From a bacterium (GTDB lineage: Bacteria; Bacteroidota; Bacteroidia; B-17B0; Aurantibacillaceae): a stretch of DNA of 16,593 nucleotides. Each line of letters begins with the position of its first letter. Position 1 is the first letter of the stretch. The DNA lies in NCBI GenBank assembly GCA_027364695.1, contig DAHXOV010000121.1:1-16593 (forward strand), in the 5' to 3' direction. This document shows, piece after piece, positions 8,100 through 16,447 of the stretch. The translations under genes were made by a program, and so were the position numbers. The notes beneath the pieces were generated by a model. That model ran no database searches. It saw nothing but the letters and a program-made list of their open reading frames with translations, and was not told where the DNA came from.

Positions 8100-8124
8100 A
8101 AATATTTAATTTTTACCTGTCTTT

Positions 8125-9195
8125 TTACTTCACCTGCATTAACCAATTAAACTCATCTGCTACTCTGCCTTTGCGAATATCTCTTAGCATTTTATCAAAC
8201 ATAGATGAGTATTTTCTTTGTTCTATAGGAGGTAGCACATAATCTTTATCTTCATATCCAATAGCAGTAATATGGGCTATAGTAGCTGCCGTGCCTACTC
8301 CAAATACTTCGGTTACACTGCCGTCTTCTATACTTTTGAGTATTTCTTCAATACTTACTTTTCTTTCTTCTGTGGAAATATTGAGTTTTCGGGCTAATTT
8401 TAAGATACTGTCTCGCGTAATACCAGGTAATAAGGTTTCTAATAATTCAGGGGTAAGGATGACATTATTTTTTACGAACATTACATTCATTGTACCGGCT
8501 TCTTCTATATACTTGCCTGTTTCAGAATCTGTCCATAATATTTGCTGGTAACCCTTGTCTTGTGCGAGTTTTGTAGGATACAGACTTCTACCATAATTAC
8601 CTGCTGCTTTTACATAGCCTATACCACCTTTTACACTTCTATAAAAGGTATTTTGTATAAGTACTTTGACAGGTTGTGTGTAATATACACTTGCAGGGGC
8701 TGCAATAATTACAAACTGATATTCATTGCTTATTTTTACACCAATGATTTCTTCTGTAGCAATCATAAGAGGGCGAATGTACAAACTGCCATTTTCTGAT
8801 GTAGGTGCCCACTCTTTATCCAAGCTTAATAGTTGTAAAAGCCCCTCCATAAATACTTCTTCAGGAATTTCTGGCATTGCCATTCTGACAGCAGACTTAT
8901 TGAGCCGTGCCCAATTGTCTTTTGCTCTAAATACTACTGTATTTCCATTGTCTTGTCTGAATGCCTTCATCCCTTCAAATATTGCTTGTCCATAATGCAA
9001 AGCGCTCATTGCATAACTCATAGACATGTTTTGATACGGAATAATTCTGAAATTGGTCCATTCTCCATTTTTGAAGTCAGCAACAAACATATGATCAGTA
9101 AATACTTTTCCAAATGGTACTTCATTTATATTTACTTCTTTCACTCCACTTGTCTTCACTTTTTCAATAGTAATAGGAACAGAAGATGTTATCAT
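8125..9195 (-). CDS. ilvE: Branched-chain amino acid aminotransferase
   Basis: IlvE transfers the amino group between glutamate and the 2-keto acids of leucine, isoleucine and valine, using pyridoxal phosphate in the cytoplasm. The 356-residue protein is full length for the larger fold-type IV branched-chain enzymes. Key features are HYGQAIFEGMKAFR (67-80), RLNKSAVRM (97-105), LYIRPLMIATE (138-148), the Schiff-base lysine K196 in GYVKAAGNYG, the cofactor glutamate in YIEEAGTMNVMF (229-240), LLPGITRDSIL (255-265) and a C-terminal EVFGVGTAATIAHI block. The ATG at 9195 is well placed. tsaB ends 54 bases upstream on the same strand, so ilvE may be the last gene of the hlyD-tsaB group or have its own promoter, which I could not identify. 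No other ilv or leu genes are nearby. Confidence 0.96.
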   Translation of the reverse strand: MITSSVPITIEKVKTSGVKEVNINEVPFGKVFTDHMFVADFKNGEWTNFRIIPYQNMSMSYAMSALHYGQAIFEGMKAFRQDNGNTVVFRAKDNWARLNKSAVRMAMPEIPEEVFMEGLLQLLSLDKEWAPTSENGSLYIRPLMIATEEIIGVKISNEYQFVIIAAPASVYYTQPVKVLIQNTFYRSVKGGIGYVKAAGNYGRSLYPTKLAQDKGYQQILWTDSETGKYIEEAGTMNVMFVKNNVILTPELLETLLPGITRDSILKLARKLNISTEERKVSIEEILKSIEDGSVTEVFGVGTAATIAHITAIGYEDKDYVLPPIEQRKYSSMFDKMLRDIRKGRVADEFNWLMQVK

Positions 9196-9249
9196 GGTCT
9201 TTTATTTGGCATCAATGTTCGGTATTTTTTGTCAATTATGCAAGATATT

Positions 9250-9906
9250 TTAGATGTACATAGGTTCAAAATAGACAAGATCGGAAAAATTCTTTTCTGT
9301 GAATCTCTTATATGTTTCTTTTATCATACATTTTGAAGATGGTGATATATTTGATAAAACAGGTATGTTTGTACTTATGATATTGGCACCACTACCTATA
9401 AATATACTGTTGGAATATTTTTCTTCTAATTGTTTCACACTTTCATCATTTACTATGAAGGCATGGGGTGATACCATCTCTAATCCTTCTTTAGAATAAA
9501 TAGCCAAGTAAATTTTTTTATCTCTTGCTTTCATAGTGGATAAGATATAGGAGTATGAATGAAGCGGGTATGGATGAGTGTAACACAATGCTTGTATGCG
9601 CAAAGATGATATGCTAATAAGAGGGATATTTAATACATAAGCCATTGTCTTTGCAGCAGCTGCGCTTACTCTCAGTCCTGTGTATGATCCAGGACCACAA
9701 GAAGTGGCTATTACCGATATTTCTTTTTGGGAAATGCAATTTCTATTTAATAATGTTTGTAAGAACAAATGCAGTTTTTCCGAATGATAGTTTCCGTCAT
9801 CTATTTCTATATAATCTATGCATTCCTCTTTTCTTCCAATAGATACAGAGCACAAAGTAGTAGAGGTTTCTATATTCAGTGACAGAATGGAGGTGGTTTT
9901 ATTCAT
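9250..9906 (-). CDS. tsaB: tRNA threonylcarbamoyladenosine biosynthesis protein TsaB
   Basis: TsaB is the ASKHA-fold partner of TsaD and TsaE in making the t6A base at position 37 of ANN-reading tRNAs; it holds the complex together and is not itself catalytic. The 218-residue protein shows LNIETSTT (10-17), HSEKLHLFLQTLL (41-53), the diagnostic CGPGSYTGLRVS (70-81), IPLISISSL (94-102) and the short C-terminal ending YFEPMYI. The length is normal for Bacteroidota. The start ATG is 26 bases after the stop of the HlyD-type gene, so the two are likely cotranscribed. The neighbours have no obvious functional link. The family is clear from the GPGSYTGLR block. Confidence 0.95.
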   Translation of the reverse strand: MNKTTSILSLNIETSTTLCSVSIGRKEECIDYIEIDDGNYHSEKLHLFLQTLLNRNCISQKEISVIATSCGPGSYTGLRVSAAAAKTMAYVLNIPLISISSLRIQALCYTHPYPLHSYSYILSTMKARDKKIYLAIYSKEGLEMVSPHAFIVNDESVKQLEEKYSNSIFIGSGANIISTNIPVLSNISPSSKCMIKETYKRFTEKNFSDLVYFEPMYI

Positions 9907-9932
9907 CTATCATTTTAAAATCTTATTATTAT

Positions 9933-11231
9933 TTACTCTGTACTCATCAATTTATCTTGACTCACTACTTTCACTTTTTGATCATCTTTTAGAACTTGTT
10001 GAATCACTGTAAATGGTTCTGTAACTACTTTATCCTTTTCTTTCAATCCTTCTTTTATTTCAATATATTGATTGTCTTGTATTCCTGTTTTTACGATTAC
10101 CGCTTTTGCTCGTCCATTATGAACTATGAATACATATTCGTTTTTGGATTTTTTAATGGTGTTATTCTCCTTTGTAGTGCTGTCTTTTTTATTGAAAGGA
10201 TTTCTGACAGTTACCGCTTGAATAGGAATGCTTAAAATATTTTGTACTTTCTTAGTCAAAATTTCTACCGATGCACTCATACCTGGGCGAACTGGAATAG
10301 GATTTTCAGGCGTAATTAAATGTTTGTAGGAATTATATAACAGCCGTACTTTAACGGTATAATTACTCAATTGATCTGTTGATAAGGTAGCGGTATTTAC
10401 GGAATTAGATATATCTGTAACAATGCCTTTAAATGTTATATCATTGTATGCATCAATTTCAATAATAGCAGTATCATTTTTGTGAATGCGAACAATATCA
10501 TTTTCACTGATGTCTAGTTTTACTTCCATTTCATTCAGGTTGGCTAATCTCATAATTTCAGTACCCTGAAATCCTGATATACCTTGTACTCTTTCTCCTA
10601 TTTCTATATTGAGTTTTGAAACAGTAGCATCTACGGGCGAGTAGATATATGTTTTTTCCAGATTGGACTTTGCTTCATTGTAAGATGCTTCTATACTTTT
10701 GATATTAAATTCTGATGATTTGATATTCTCCTCCAATCCTTTGATGTTGGCAAGAGCAGAATGATACTGAGACTCAAAATTCTGATATTCCTGAAGCGAA
10801 ATGACTTTTTGTTCGTACAATTTTTTATTTCTCTCATACAACGCTTGCACATTGACAAAGTTGGCTTTTGCTTGTTCTAATTGTGCTTTTGCCTGTTCCA
10901 ATTGCGCCTTGCTTGCATTGATTTGGGCCAATGTTCTATCTAAAACGCTTTGATAAATATCGGGCTTGATTCGACATAATAATTGCCCTTTGTGCACCCT
11001 ATCCCCTTCTTTCACCAATATTTCAACCATTTCACCACTTACATCAGAAGTGATTTTTAATTCTGTTTCAGGTTGTATTTTACCACTACCAGTTACACTC
11101 TCCACAATATTCCTTTTCTTTACTTGTTCTATAACTACTTCTATGGCATCATCTGAAAATGCAATTTTTAGAATTACAATTAACACCGTAACGATAAGCC
11201 CACCAATAATTATCCACCATATTCTTTTCAT
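9933..11231 (-). CDS. HlyD/MacA-type periplasmic adaptor of an efflux system
   Basis: This is a membrane-fusion (periplasmic adaptor) protein that bridges an inner-membrane pump and an outer-membrane channel. The 432-residue protein has one N-terminal membrane anchor (about 4-22). A first lipoyl half follows (KITSDVSGEMVEILVKEGDRVHKGQ split around 59-83), then a long alpha-helical hairpin (about 92-192) rich in Gln, Ala, Leu and Lys. The second lipoyl half comes next (TYIYSPVDATVSKLNIEIGERV, about 194-215), then beta-barrel and membrane-proximal domains with the typical RPGMSASVEI (315-324) and IPIQAV (335-340). The heptad AQLEQAK occurs twice in tandem at 109-122. A TolC-like channel and an RND or ABC pump gene are not next to it: upstream is a divergent gene, and downstream is tsaB. 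Substrate unknown. A -7 promoter match lies about 24 bases upstream of the ATG. Confidence 0.92.
   Translation of the reverse strand: MKRIWWIIIGGLIVTVLIVILKIAFSDDAIEVVIEQVKKRNIVESVTGSGKIQPETELKITSDVSGEMVEILVKEGDRVHKGQLLCRIKPDIYQSVLDRTLAQINASKAQLEQAKAQLEQAKANFVNVQALYERNKKLYEQKVISLQEYQNFESQYHSALANIKGLEENIKSSEFNIKSIEASYNEAKSNLEKTYIYSPVDATVSKLNIEIGERVQGISGFQGTEIMRLANLNEMEVKLDISENDIVRIHKNDTAIIEIDAYNDITFKGIVTDISNSVNTATLSTDQLSNYTVKVRLLYNSYKHLITPENPIPVRPGMSASVEILTKKVQNILSIPIQAVTVRNPFNKKDSTTKENNTIKKSKNEYVFIVHNGRAKAVIVKTGIQDNQYIEIKEGLKEKDKVVTEPFTVIQQVLKDDQKVKVVSQDKLMSTE
10866..10907 (-). repeat. Imperfect 21-bp tandem duplication within the efflux adaptor gene
   Basis: Two adjacent 21-base units, differing at only a few positions, each encode AQLEQAK (residues 109-115 and 116-122). 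They add one helical heptad to the hairpin. The differences are synonymous, so the peptide repeat has been kept while the DNA has drifted. Confidence 0.8.
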
Positions 11232-11244
11232 AAAATAAATTTAA

Positions 11245-11275
11245 TTTGAGGGCTCAAAACTAATCATTTATTTTG
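11245..11275 (+). promoter_or_regulatory. Possible promoter of the DUF255 thioredoxin-domain gene
   Basis: A TTTG at 11245-11248 is followed after 20 bases by TATTTTG at 11269-11275. This resembles the Bacteroidota -33/-7 pair but with one base fewer in the -7 box. It ends 17 bases before the ATG at 11293 and overlaps the opposing candidate promoter of the adaptor gene. Confidence 0.3.
11255..11262 (-). promoter_or_regulatory. Candidate -7 promoter element for the hlyD-tsaB group
   Basis: The minus strand reads TAGTTTTG, a full TAnnTTTG match, about 24 bases upstream of the adaptor ATG in the 61-base divergent gap. No clear TTTG -33 partner is visible. Confidence 0.4.
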
Positions 11276-11292
11276 TAGTGTAAATAAAGTAT

Positions 11293-13293
11293 ATGTCCAA
11301 CAAATTAATAAACGAGACAAGTCCCTATCTGCTACAACATGCGCATCAACCTGTATATTGGTATCCTTTCTCAGAGAAAGTGTTTGAAATCGCAAAAAAT
11401 GAAGACAAGCCACTGATTATCAGTATAGGGTACAGCACCTGTCATTGGTGCCACGTGATGGCTCACCAGTGCTTTGAAGACAAAGAGATAGCAGAAGTAA
11501 TGAACAAATACTTTATTTGTGTAAAAGTAGATAGAGAAGAACTGCCCGATGTGGATAAATATTACATGAATGCTCTGCAAGTACTCACAGGACATGGAGG
11601 ATGGCCACTCAACGCATTTGTATTACCCACTCAAAAAGCATTTTATGCACTTACTTATTTGCCAAAATTAAAATGGCTAGAATTAATAGAAAAAATTCAT
11701 CATTTATACATTCACGAAAAAAATAAACTAATAGAATATGCAGAAAACATACATCAAGGAATAAAACAATCTGAACTGGCATTATTAGAAAACGAAAATA
11801 AAAAACAAGATCTCAATAGCCACCAACTAGAATCAAGTTTAAATGAATGGAAGAAAGTATTTGATAAAGAATGGGGCGGACATCAATACACCCCAAAGTT
11901 TGTAATGCCCGTCAATTACAAATTCTTTTTTAATTACCTTCAATTCAAAGAAGATAATGAAATAAAAGAACATGTGAAAAAAAGTTTGTGTCACATTATT
12001 TTAGGAGGACTGTTTGATCATGTTGGTGGCGGGTTCTACAGATACAGCACCGACAAGTATTGGAAAATTCCACACTTTGAAAAAATGCTGTACGACAACG
12101 CTCAAATGATAGAATTATTAACGATTTATTATATGTCTTCAAAAGAAGAAGAAATTAAATGGATAATAGAAAAAAATATACAGTTTGCTTTGAGAGATTT
12201 TTTATCAGATGAAAACTTATTTTACTCTGCATGGGACGCAGACAGTGAAAATGAAGAAGGAAAATTTTATGTATGGACCACAGACGAATTGAAAACTATA
12301 TTACAACACGAATACAAGGAATTCGCAGAGATATTTAACCTCCATAATCACTTTGGATATTGGGAACATGATAAATGGGTATTAACTATTAATATTTCAT
12401 TATTCAAACAAAATCAAACTGAATGGATAAGTAAAATAGACCAGTGGACACAAAAATTATTCCTATACAGAAAAAAAAGAATTCATCCCTTGACAGATAC
12501 TAAAATCATCACCTCATGGAATGCCTTAATGATCAATGCTTTAACCATAGCAAGCATAGTTCTGAAGAATCAATCATACCTCAAAATAGCCGAAAATACC
12601 CTGTCTGCCTTACTGAATAAAGTACTTATTCACTCATCACTATACAGAATATATCATCATTCTCAAATAAAAATACCTGCTTATCTTGATGATTACGCTT
12701 TTCTAATCCATGCACTTATTACATTAGCTAAAATAACCGCTGATACAAAGTATTTAAACACAGCTATACATCTTACAGATCAAGCAATTGAAGAATTTTA
12801 TTCCTCCTCTCATCACCTCTTTTATTACAATAGTCCTAAACATTTCATCCAACAGAGTATTGAGTTATATGACGATGTTCTTCCATCTGCCAACGCCCAA
12901 ATGATTAGTAATTTATTGTACCTGTCTCATTTAAATAATAATCAACACTATCAAACCATAGCAAAAAAGGTTTTTGACCGCAGCTATCATTTATTTTATC
13001 AGGCCCGCCATCACGCAGCATCTTATGCTCAATTGATTTTGAATCAAATCTGTTGCGATGATCTGGAAATAAACATTGTGGGTAAAGATGCAAGTGATAC
13101 ACTGAGTAAAATATATTCACAAATATGGAATATGAACCAGATTTATACCACCTCTAATAATAGTGATTTCAATATATTCAGGAACAGGTTTTATCCTGCA
13201 AAAACTTTTCTATATGTTTGTCGGCATTCCACTTGTTATGAACCTATTGAGGATATTACTAACTTTCAACTTGCTCGTTACATTAAAAACTAG
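11293..13293 (+). CDS. Thioredoxin-domain protein, DUF255/YyaL (spermatogenesis-associated protein 20) family
   Basis: This 666-residue protein has an N-terminal thioredoxin-like domain (about 1-130) followed by an (alpha/alpha)6 barrel like N-acylglucosamine 2-epimerases. Visible signatures are [19 protein letters not shown] (7-25), CHWCH (50-54) as the redox-type motif, [14 protein letters not shown] (79-92), HGGWPLNAF (101-109), [10 protein letters not shown] (194-203), [17 protein letters not shown] (238-254), [13 protein letters not shown] (259-271) and [17 protein letters not shown] (312-328). A C-terminal [11 protein letters not shown] shows that the end is intact. The usual glycine pair before TYFP is replaced (ALTYLP at 119-124). 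The cellular role of the family is not established. The gene heads a plus-strand group; its last 56 bases overlap the next gene in another frame. It lacks a signal peptide, so it is cytoplasmic. Confidence 0.93.
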   Translation: MSNKLINETSPYLLQHAHQPVYWYPFSEKVFEIAKNEDKPLIISIGYSTCHWCHVMAHQCFEDKEIAEVMNKYFICVKVDREELPDVDKYYMNALQVLTGHGGWPLNAFVLPTQKAFYALTYLPKLKWLELIEKIHHLYIHEKNKLIEYAENIHQGIKQSELALLENENKKQDLNSHQLESSLNEWKKVFDKEWGGHQYTPKFVMPVNYKFFFNYLQFKEDNEIKEHVKKSLCHIILGGLFDHVGGGFYRYSTDKYWKIPHFEKMLYDNAQMIELLTIYYMSSKEEEIKWIIEKNIQFALRDFLSDENLFYSAWDADSENEEGKFYVWTTDELKTILQHEYKEFAEIFNLHNHFGYWEHDKWVLTINISLFKQNQTEWISKIDQWTQKLFLYRKKRIHPLTDTKIITSWNALMINALTIASIVLKNQSYLKIAENTLSALLNKVLIHSSLYRIYHHSQIKIPAYLDDYAFLIHALITLAKITADTKYLNTAIHLTDQAIEEFYSSSHHLFYYNSPKHFIQQSIELYDDVLPSANAQMISNLLYLSHLNNNQHYQTIAKKVFDRSYHLFYQARHHAASYAQLILNQICCDDLEINIVGKDASDTLSKIYSQIWNMNQIYTTSNNSDFNIFRNRFYPAKTFLYVCRHSTCYEPIEDITNFQLARYIKN

Positions 13294-14185
13294 TGCCCAG
13301 CTTCTTATCTTAAAACCCGAGTACTTATTTGAAAAATTCCCCGTATTTAACCAGTCATACATTTATCAATACAAAATAAAAAGTATCATTTTTAACATCA
13401 TTGATAAAAAGGATTGGCAGGAAGCAGAAGATAAAAATCTTATAGAAGTATATGAATTTGATACAGCAGGACAATTAAAGAGACAGTATCATACATCAGT
13501 AAGGAAAATTATTCAATATGAAACCCATCGTAAAAAAAACAAAGCTACTATCACCAAAGAATTTTATGAATACGATACCATCTCTACAGAATATGTGTAT
13601 CAAAAAAATTTATTCATTGAACGGCGCAAATGGCCCAATCATTACACTGAAGCAGACTATTACAGAATATATGGAAAATGGATTTGCAAAGAAGAAAAAT
13701 ATGTTGAAACATATAGAACCCTGTCCACAGGCAATCAGATATTAGACAAAATGCTTCTCAAAGCCTCTGATAGCATTGCTTCTTATGATTATGGGAGACA
13801 AATTAAACAAGTATATTACAACAACGAAAAACTGCCTTATAAGGAAAAATTCATATACAAAAACGAAGATCAACAAATATACGAAATAACAGAGCAATTG
13901 ACAGTAGCAAATGGGAAAATCAAAAAAACATTTGAATACAACGACAACAATACAATTTCAAAAGCAAATATGATCATTGACTATGGACAAACTGAAATCT
14001 ATCAAATACAATTCAATTACGACGACAAAAAAAGATTATTCTCTGAAAATCACTTCAAAAATAACCAGGCATTAAAAGAATATCAATACATTTACGACGA
14101 AAATAATCAACTAAAATCCATTCTCATCAGAACATTTGAAAATAAAAATATCAGAATTATTAAACTAAAATTTGAATACTACTAA
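13238..14185 (+). CDS. Secreted protein with YD-like repeats, function unknown
   Basis: I do not recognise a named family. The ATG at 13238 gives 315 residues beginning with a good signal peptide: MNLLR, a hydrophobic core [11 protein letters not shown], then KTSAQ with likely cleavage after Ala20. The mature part is rich in Tyr, Lys, Asn and Glu. It has several short units like the YD/RHS strand-turn repeat: [12 protein letters not shown] (72-83), [12 protein letters not shown] (232-243), [12 protein letters not shown] (259-270) and [12 protein letters not shown] (284-295). No catalytic motif, membrane helix or sorting domain is visible. The frame can be extended to an ATG at 13214 or a GTG at 13163, but both would place extra residues before the signal peptide. 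The chosen start overlaps the upstream gene by 56 bases. gltX starts 3 bases after the stop, so the genes are probably cotranscribed. Confidence 0.78.
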   Translation: MNLLRILLTFNLLVTLKTSAQLLILKPEYLFEKFPVFNQSYIYQYKIKSIIFNIIDKKDWQEAEDKNLIEVYEFDTAGQLKRQYHTSVRKIIQYETHRKKNKATITKEFYEYDTISTEYVYQKNLFIERRKWPNHYTEADYYRIYGKWICKEEKYVETYRTLSTGNQILDKMLLKASDSIASYDYGRQIKQVYYNNEKLPYKEKFIYKNEDQQIYEITEQLTVANGKIKKTFEYNDNNTISKANMIIDYGQTEIYQIQFNYDDKKRLFSENHFKNNQALKEYQYIYDENNQLKSILIRTFENKNIRIIKLKFEYY

Positions 14186-14188
14186 TCT

Positions 14189-15721
14189 ATGAATGTAGAA
14201 AAAAAAGTAAGGGTAAGATTTGCACCAAGTCCAACAGGAGGGTTACATATTGGAGGCGTAAGAACCGCCCTATTTAACTACTTGCTTGCCAAAAAACATC
14301 AAGGAGATTTTATATTAAGAATAGAAGACACCGACCAAACAAGATATGTCAAAGGAGCAGAAGAATACATCATTGAAGCATTGAAATGGGCAGGAATAGA
14401 ACCTAACGAAGGAGTAGGCTTTGGTGATGGCGCATACGCCCCTTACCGCCAAAGCGAAAGAAAACAACTCGGTATCTATCAAAAATATGCCGAGAAACTA
14501 ATAGCGGCAGGGAGTGCCTATTATGCTTTTGATACAGAAGAAGAATTAGACGCTATGAGAAAAAAATTAGAAGCCGCAAAAGTAATATCACCTCAATATA
14601 ACCACATCACCAGAATGAATATGCGTAACTCACTTACATTAAGTGGTGATGAAGTAAAAAAAATGCTAAACAGTGGCACCTCTTATGTCATTCGATTGAA
14701 AGTCCCCCGCAATGAAGAAATAAGATTCCTTGACATCATTCGTGGATGGATGCTAGTAAATTCATCTGCCATAGACGATAAAGTACTATTAAAATCTGAT
14801 GGTATGCCTACCTACCATTTAGCACATATTGTAGATGATATTGAAATGAAAATAAGCCATGTCATTCGTGGTGAAGAATGGCTGCCCAGTGCCCCTGCTC
14901 ATGTTCTGATATACAAATATCTCGGACTTGAAAAAGAAATGCCACAAATGGCTCATCTTCCTTTAATTCTAAAACCAGATGGTAAAGGAAAATTATCTAA
15001 ACGAGATACCTCCGGTTTACCGATGTTCCCCCTTAATTGGCACGATGAAAGAACAGGCGAACGTTATATAGGATATAGAGAAATTGGCTTCTTTCCCGAA
15101 GCCTTTATCAACATGCTTGTTTTGCTTGGATGGAATCCTGGAAACAACCAAGAAATACTATCAAAAGGTGAGATGATACAAATGTTTTCCTTAGAAAAAG
15201 TACATAAAGCAGGCGCCAAATTTGATCCTGAAAAAACAAAATGGTTCAATCAACAATACTTAAGAAAAAAAGATAAATATGAATTAGCAAAAATGTTAGA
15301 ACCAATATTAAAAGAAAACAACATTGATCTAAGTCAGGAATATACCGCACAAGTGTGTGAATTGATAAAAGAAAAAGCCCACTTCGTAAAAGATATATGG
15401 GAAATGGGGAAATACCTGTTCATTGAGCCCTCTGTTTATGACGAGAAAATAATTCAAAAGAAATGGACCCCTGAAAGTAAAAAAATGATAGAGCAACTAC
15501 TTACAGAACTTCAAAATACCCATCCATTTACAGCAGAAAATATTCATCATACCTTTGAAACATTTGCTCAACAAAAAGAGAAAATAGATTATCCATTGTT
15601 AAGAGTAATCGTTACGGGGCATGCATCAGGTCCCTCTTTAGCAAATATATTAGAGATACTGGGTATTCAAAAAATAGAACAAAGAATCAATAATGCCATC
15701 AACAAACTGATTGGTGTGTAG
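14189..15721 (+). CDS. gltX: Glutamate--tRNA ligase
   Basis: GltX charges tRNA-Glu with glutamate in the cytoplasm. The 510-residue protein is a full-length class I synthetase. It shows FAPSPTGGLHIGGVRTALFN (11-30), with the HIGH-type motif HIGG at 20-23, RIEDTDQTR (44-52), GMPTYHLAHIVDDIEM (205-220), HVIRGEEWLPSAP (224-236) and the KMSKS-type motif KLSKRD (268-273). A helical anticodon-binding region follows and ends at the C-terminus. The start is 3 bases after the stop of the secreted YD-like protein. The dedA-family gene follows after 36 bases. Bacteroidota usually charge tRNA-Gln with GlnRS, so this enzyme is probably discriminating, but that is not readable here. Confidence 0.97.
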   Translation: MNVEKKVRVRFAPSPTGGLHIGGVRTALFNYLLAKKHQGDFILRIEDTDQTRYVKGAEEYIIEALKWAGIEPNEGVGFGDGAYAPYRQSERKQLGIYQKYAEKLIAAGSAYYAFDTEEELDAMRKKLEAAKVISPQYNHITRMNMRNSLTLSGDEVKKMLNSGTSYVIRLKVPRNEEIRFLDIIRGWMLVNSSAIDDKVLLKSDGMPTYHLAHIVDDIEMKISHVIRGEEWLPSAPAHVLIYKYLGLEKEMPQMAHLPLILKPDGKGKLSKRDTSGLPMFPLNWHDERTGERYIGYREIGFFPEAFINMLVLLGWNPGNNQEILSKGEMIQMFSLEKVHKAGAKFDPEKTKWFNQQYLRKKDKYELAKMLEPILKENNIDLSQEYTAQVCELIKEKAHFVKDIWEMGKYLFIEPSVYDEKIIQKKWTPESKKMIEQLLTELQNTHPFTAENIHHTFETFAQQKEKIDYPLLRVIVTGHASGPSLANILEILGIQKIEQRINNAINKLIGV

Positions 15722-15757
15722 AACATTTTAAAAATTGTAATCAGGCTATTTTACTAT

Positions 15758-16393
15758 ATGCATTCCATTCTCGATTTCTTTTTACACTTAGACAAAAATT
15801 TATCTGATATTCTTACAGAATACCAAAGCAGCACCTACTTCATTTTAGCACTCATTATATTTTGTGAAACAGGTTTAGTCGCTACCCCTTTTTTACCCGG
15901 TGATTCATTATTATTTGCAGCAGGTATGCTGACCGCATCTATGGGTATTCTGGATATTAAAATACTTATTCCCTTATTGATAATCGCTGCTTTTATTGGC
16001 GATAATGTCAATTATTTTGTAGGAAAATTCGTAGGTGAAAAAGTATTTGACATACCTTATCTGCGAAAAATAATTAAAAGACAATATTTGGAAAAAACAC
16101 ACCAATTCTATGAAAAACATGGTGGAAAAACCATCATCATTGCCCGATTTGTGCCAATTGTCCGTACCTTTGCTCCATTTGCTGCGGGATTAGGAAGAAT
16201 GACTTATCCAAAATACATCGCATTTTGTATATCAGGAGCTATCCTTTGGGTGAGTTCCATTACACTTGCCGGCTACTTTTTTGGCAACATTCCTATCATC
16301 AAAAACAATTTTGAGAAAGTCATTTTCGCTATTATCTTCATTTCTGTGCTTCCCATCATCATCGGCATAATAAAACAAAAAATAAAAAGATAA
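15758..16393 (+). CDS. DedA-family membrane protein (VTT domain)
   Basis: This is a 211-residue inner-membrane protein of the DedA/SNARE-associated family; members have been linked to lipid-carrier or phospholipid flipping and to membrane energy state. Motifs are [20 protein letters not shown] (35-54), [10 protein letters not shown] (81-90), and [18 protein letters not shown] (131-148). E37, D49, R130 and R136 occupy positions matching the residues known to be essential in E. coli YqjA/YghB (E39, D51, R130, R136). Membrane segments lie at about 26-60, 67-90, 155-176 and 187-205. It follows gltX by 36 bases and is probably the last gene of that group, because pckA downstream has its own promoter match. 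The specific transported lipid cannot be assigned. Confidence 0.93.
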   Translation: MHSILDFFLHLDKNLSDILTEYQSSTYFILALIIFCETGLVATPFLPGDSLLFAAGMLTASMGILDIKILIPLLIIAAFIGDNVNYFVGKFVGEKVFDIPYLRKIIKRQYLEKTHQFYEKHGGKTIIIARFVPIVRTFAPFAAGLGRMTYPKYIAFCISGAILWVSSITLAGYFFGNIPIIKNNFEKVIFAIIFISVLPIIIGIIKQKIKR

Positions 16394-16398
16394 GAAAT

Positions 16399-16433
16399 TT
16401 TGAATTCTATTGTAATAAAATTATGTATTTTTG
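16399..16433 (+). promoter_or_regulatory. Candidate promoter of pckA
   Basis: TTTG at 16399-16402 and TATTTTTG at 16426-16433 form a -33/-7 pair separated by 23 bases. The -7 box matches TAnnTTTG fully. It ends 14 bases before the pckA ATG, so the transcript would have a very short leader. This is the best promoter match in the window. Confidence 0.55.
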
Positions 16434-16447
16434 CAAAAAATAAAATC

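Noticed and set aside
8953..9336. 127-codon plus-strand frame across the ilvE start and the tsaB end
   Set aside because: It lies opposite two clear minus-strand genes and has no motif.
13163..13237. Upstream GTG and ATG starts for the YD-like secreted protein
   Set aside because: They lie deeper inside the DUF255 gene and would place residues before a well-formed signal peptide.
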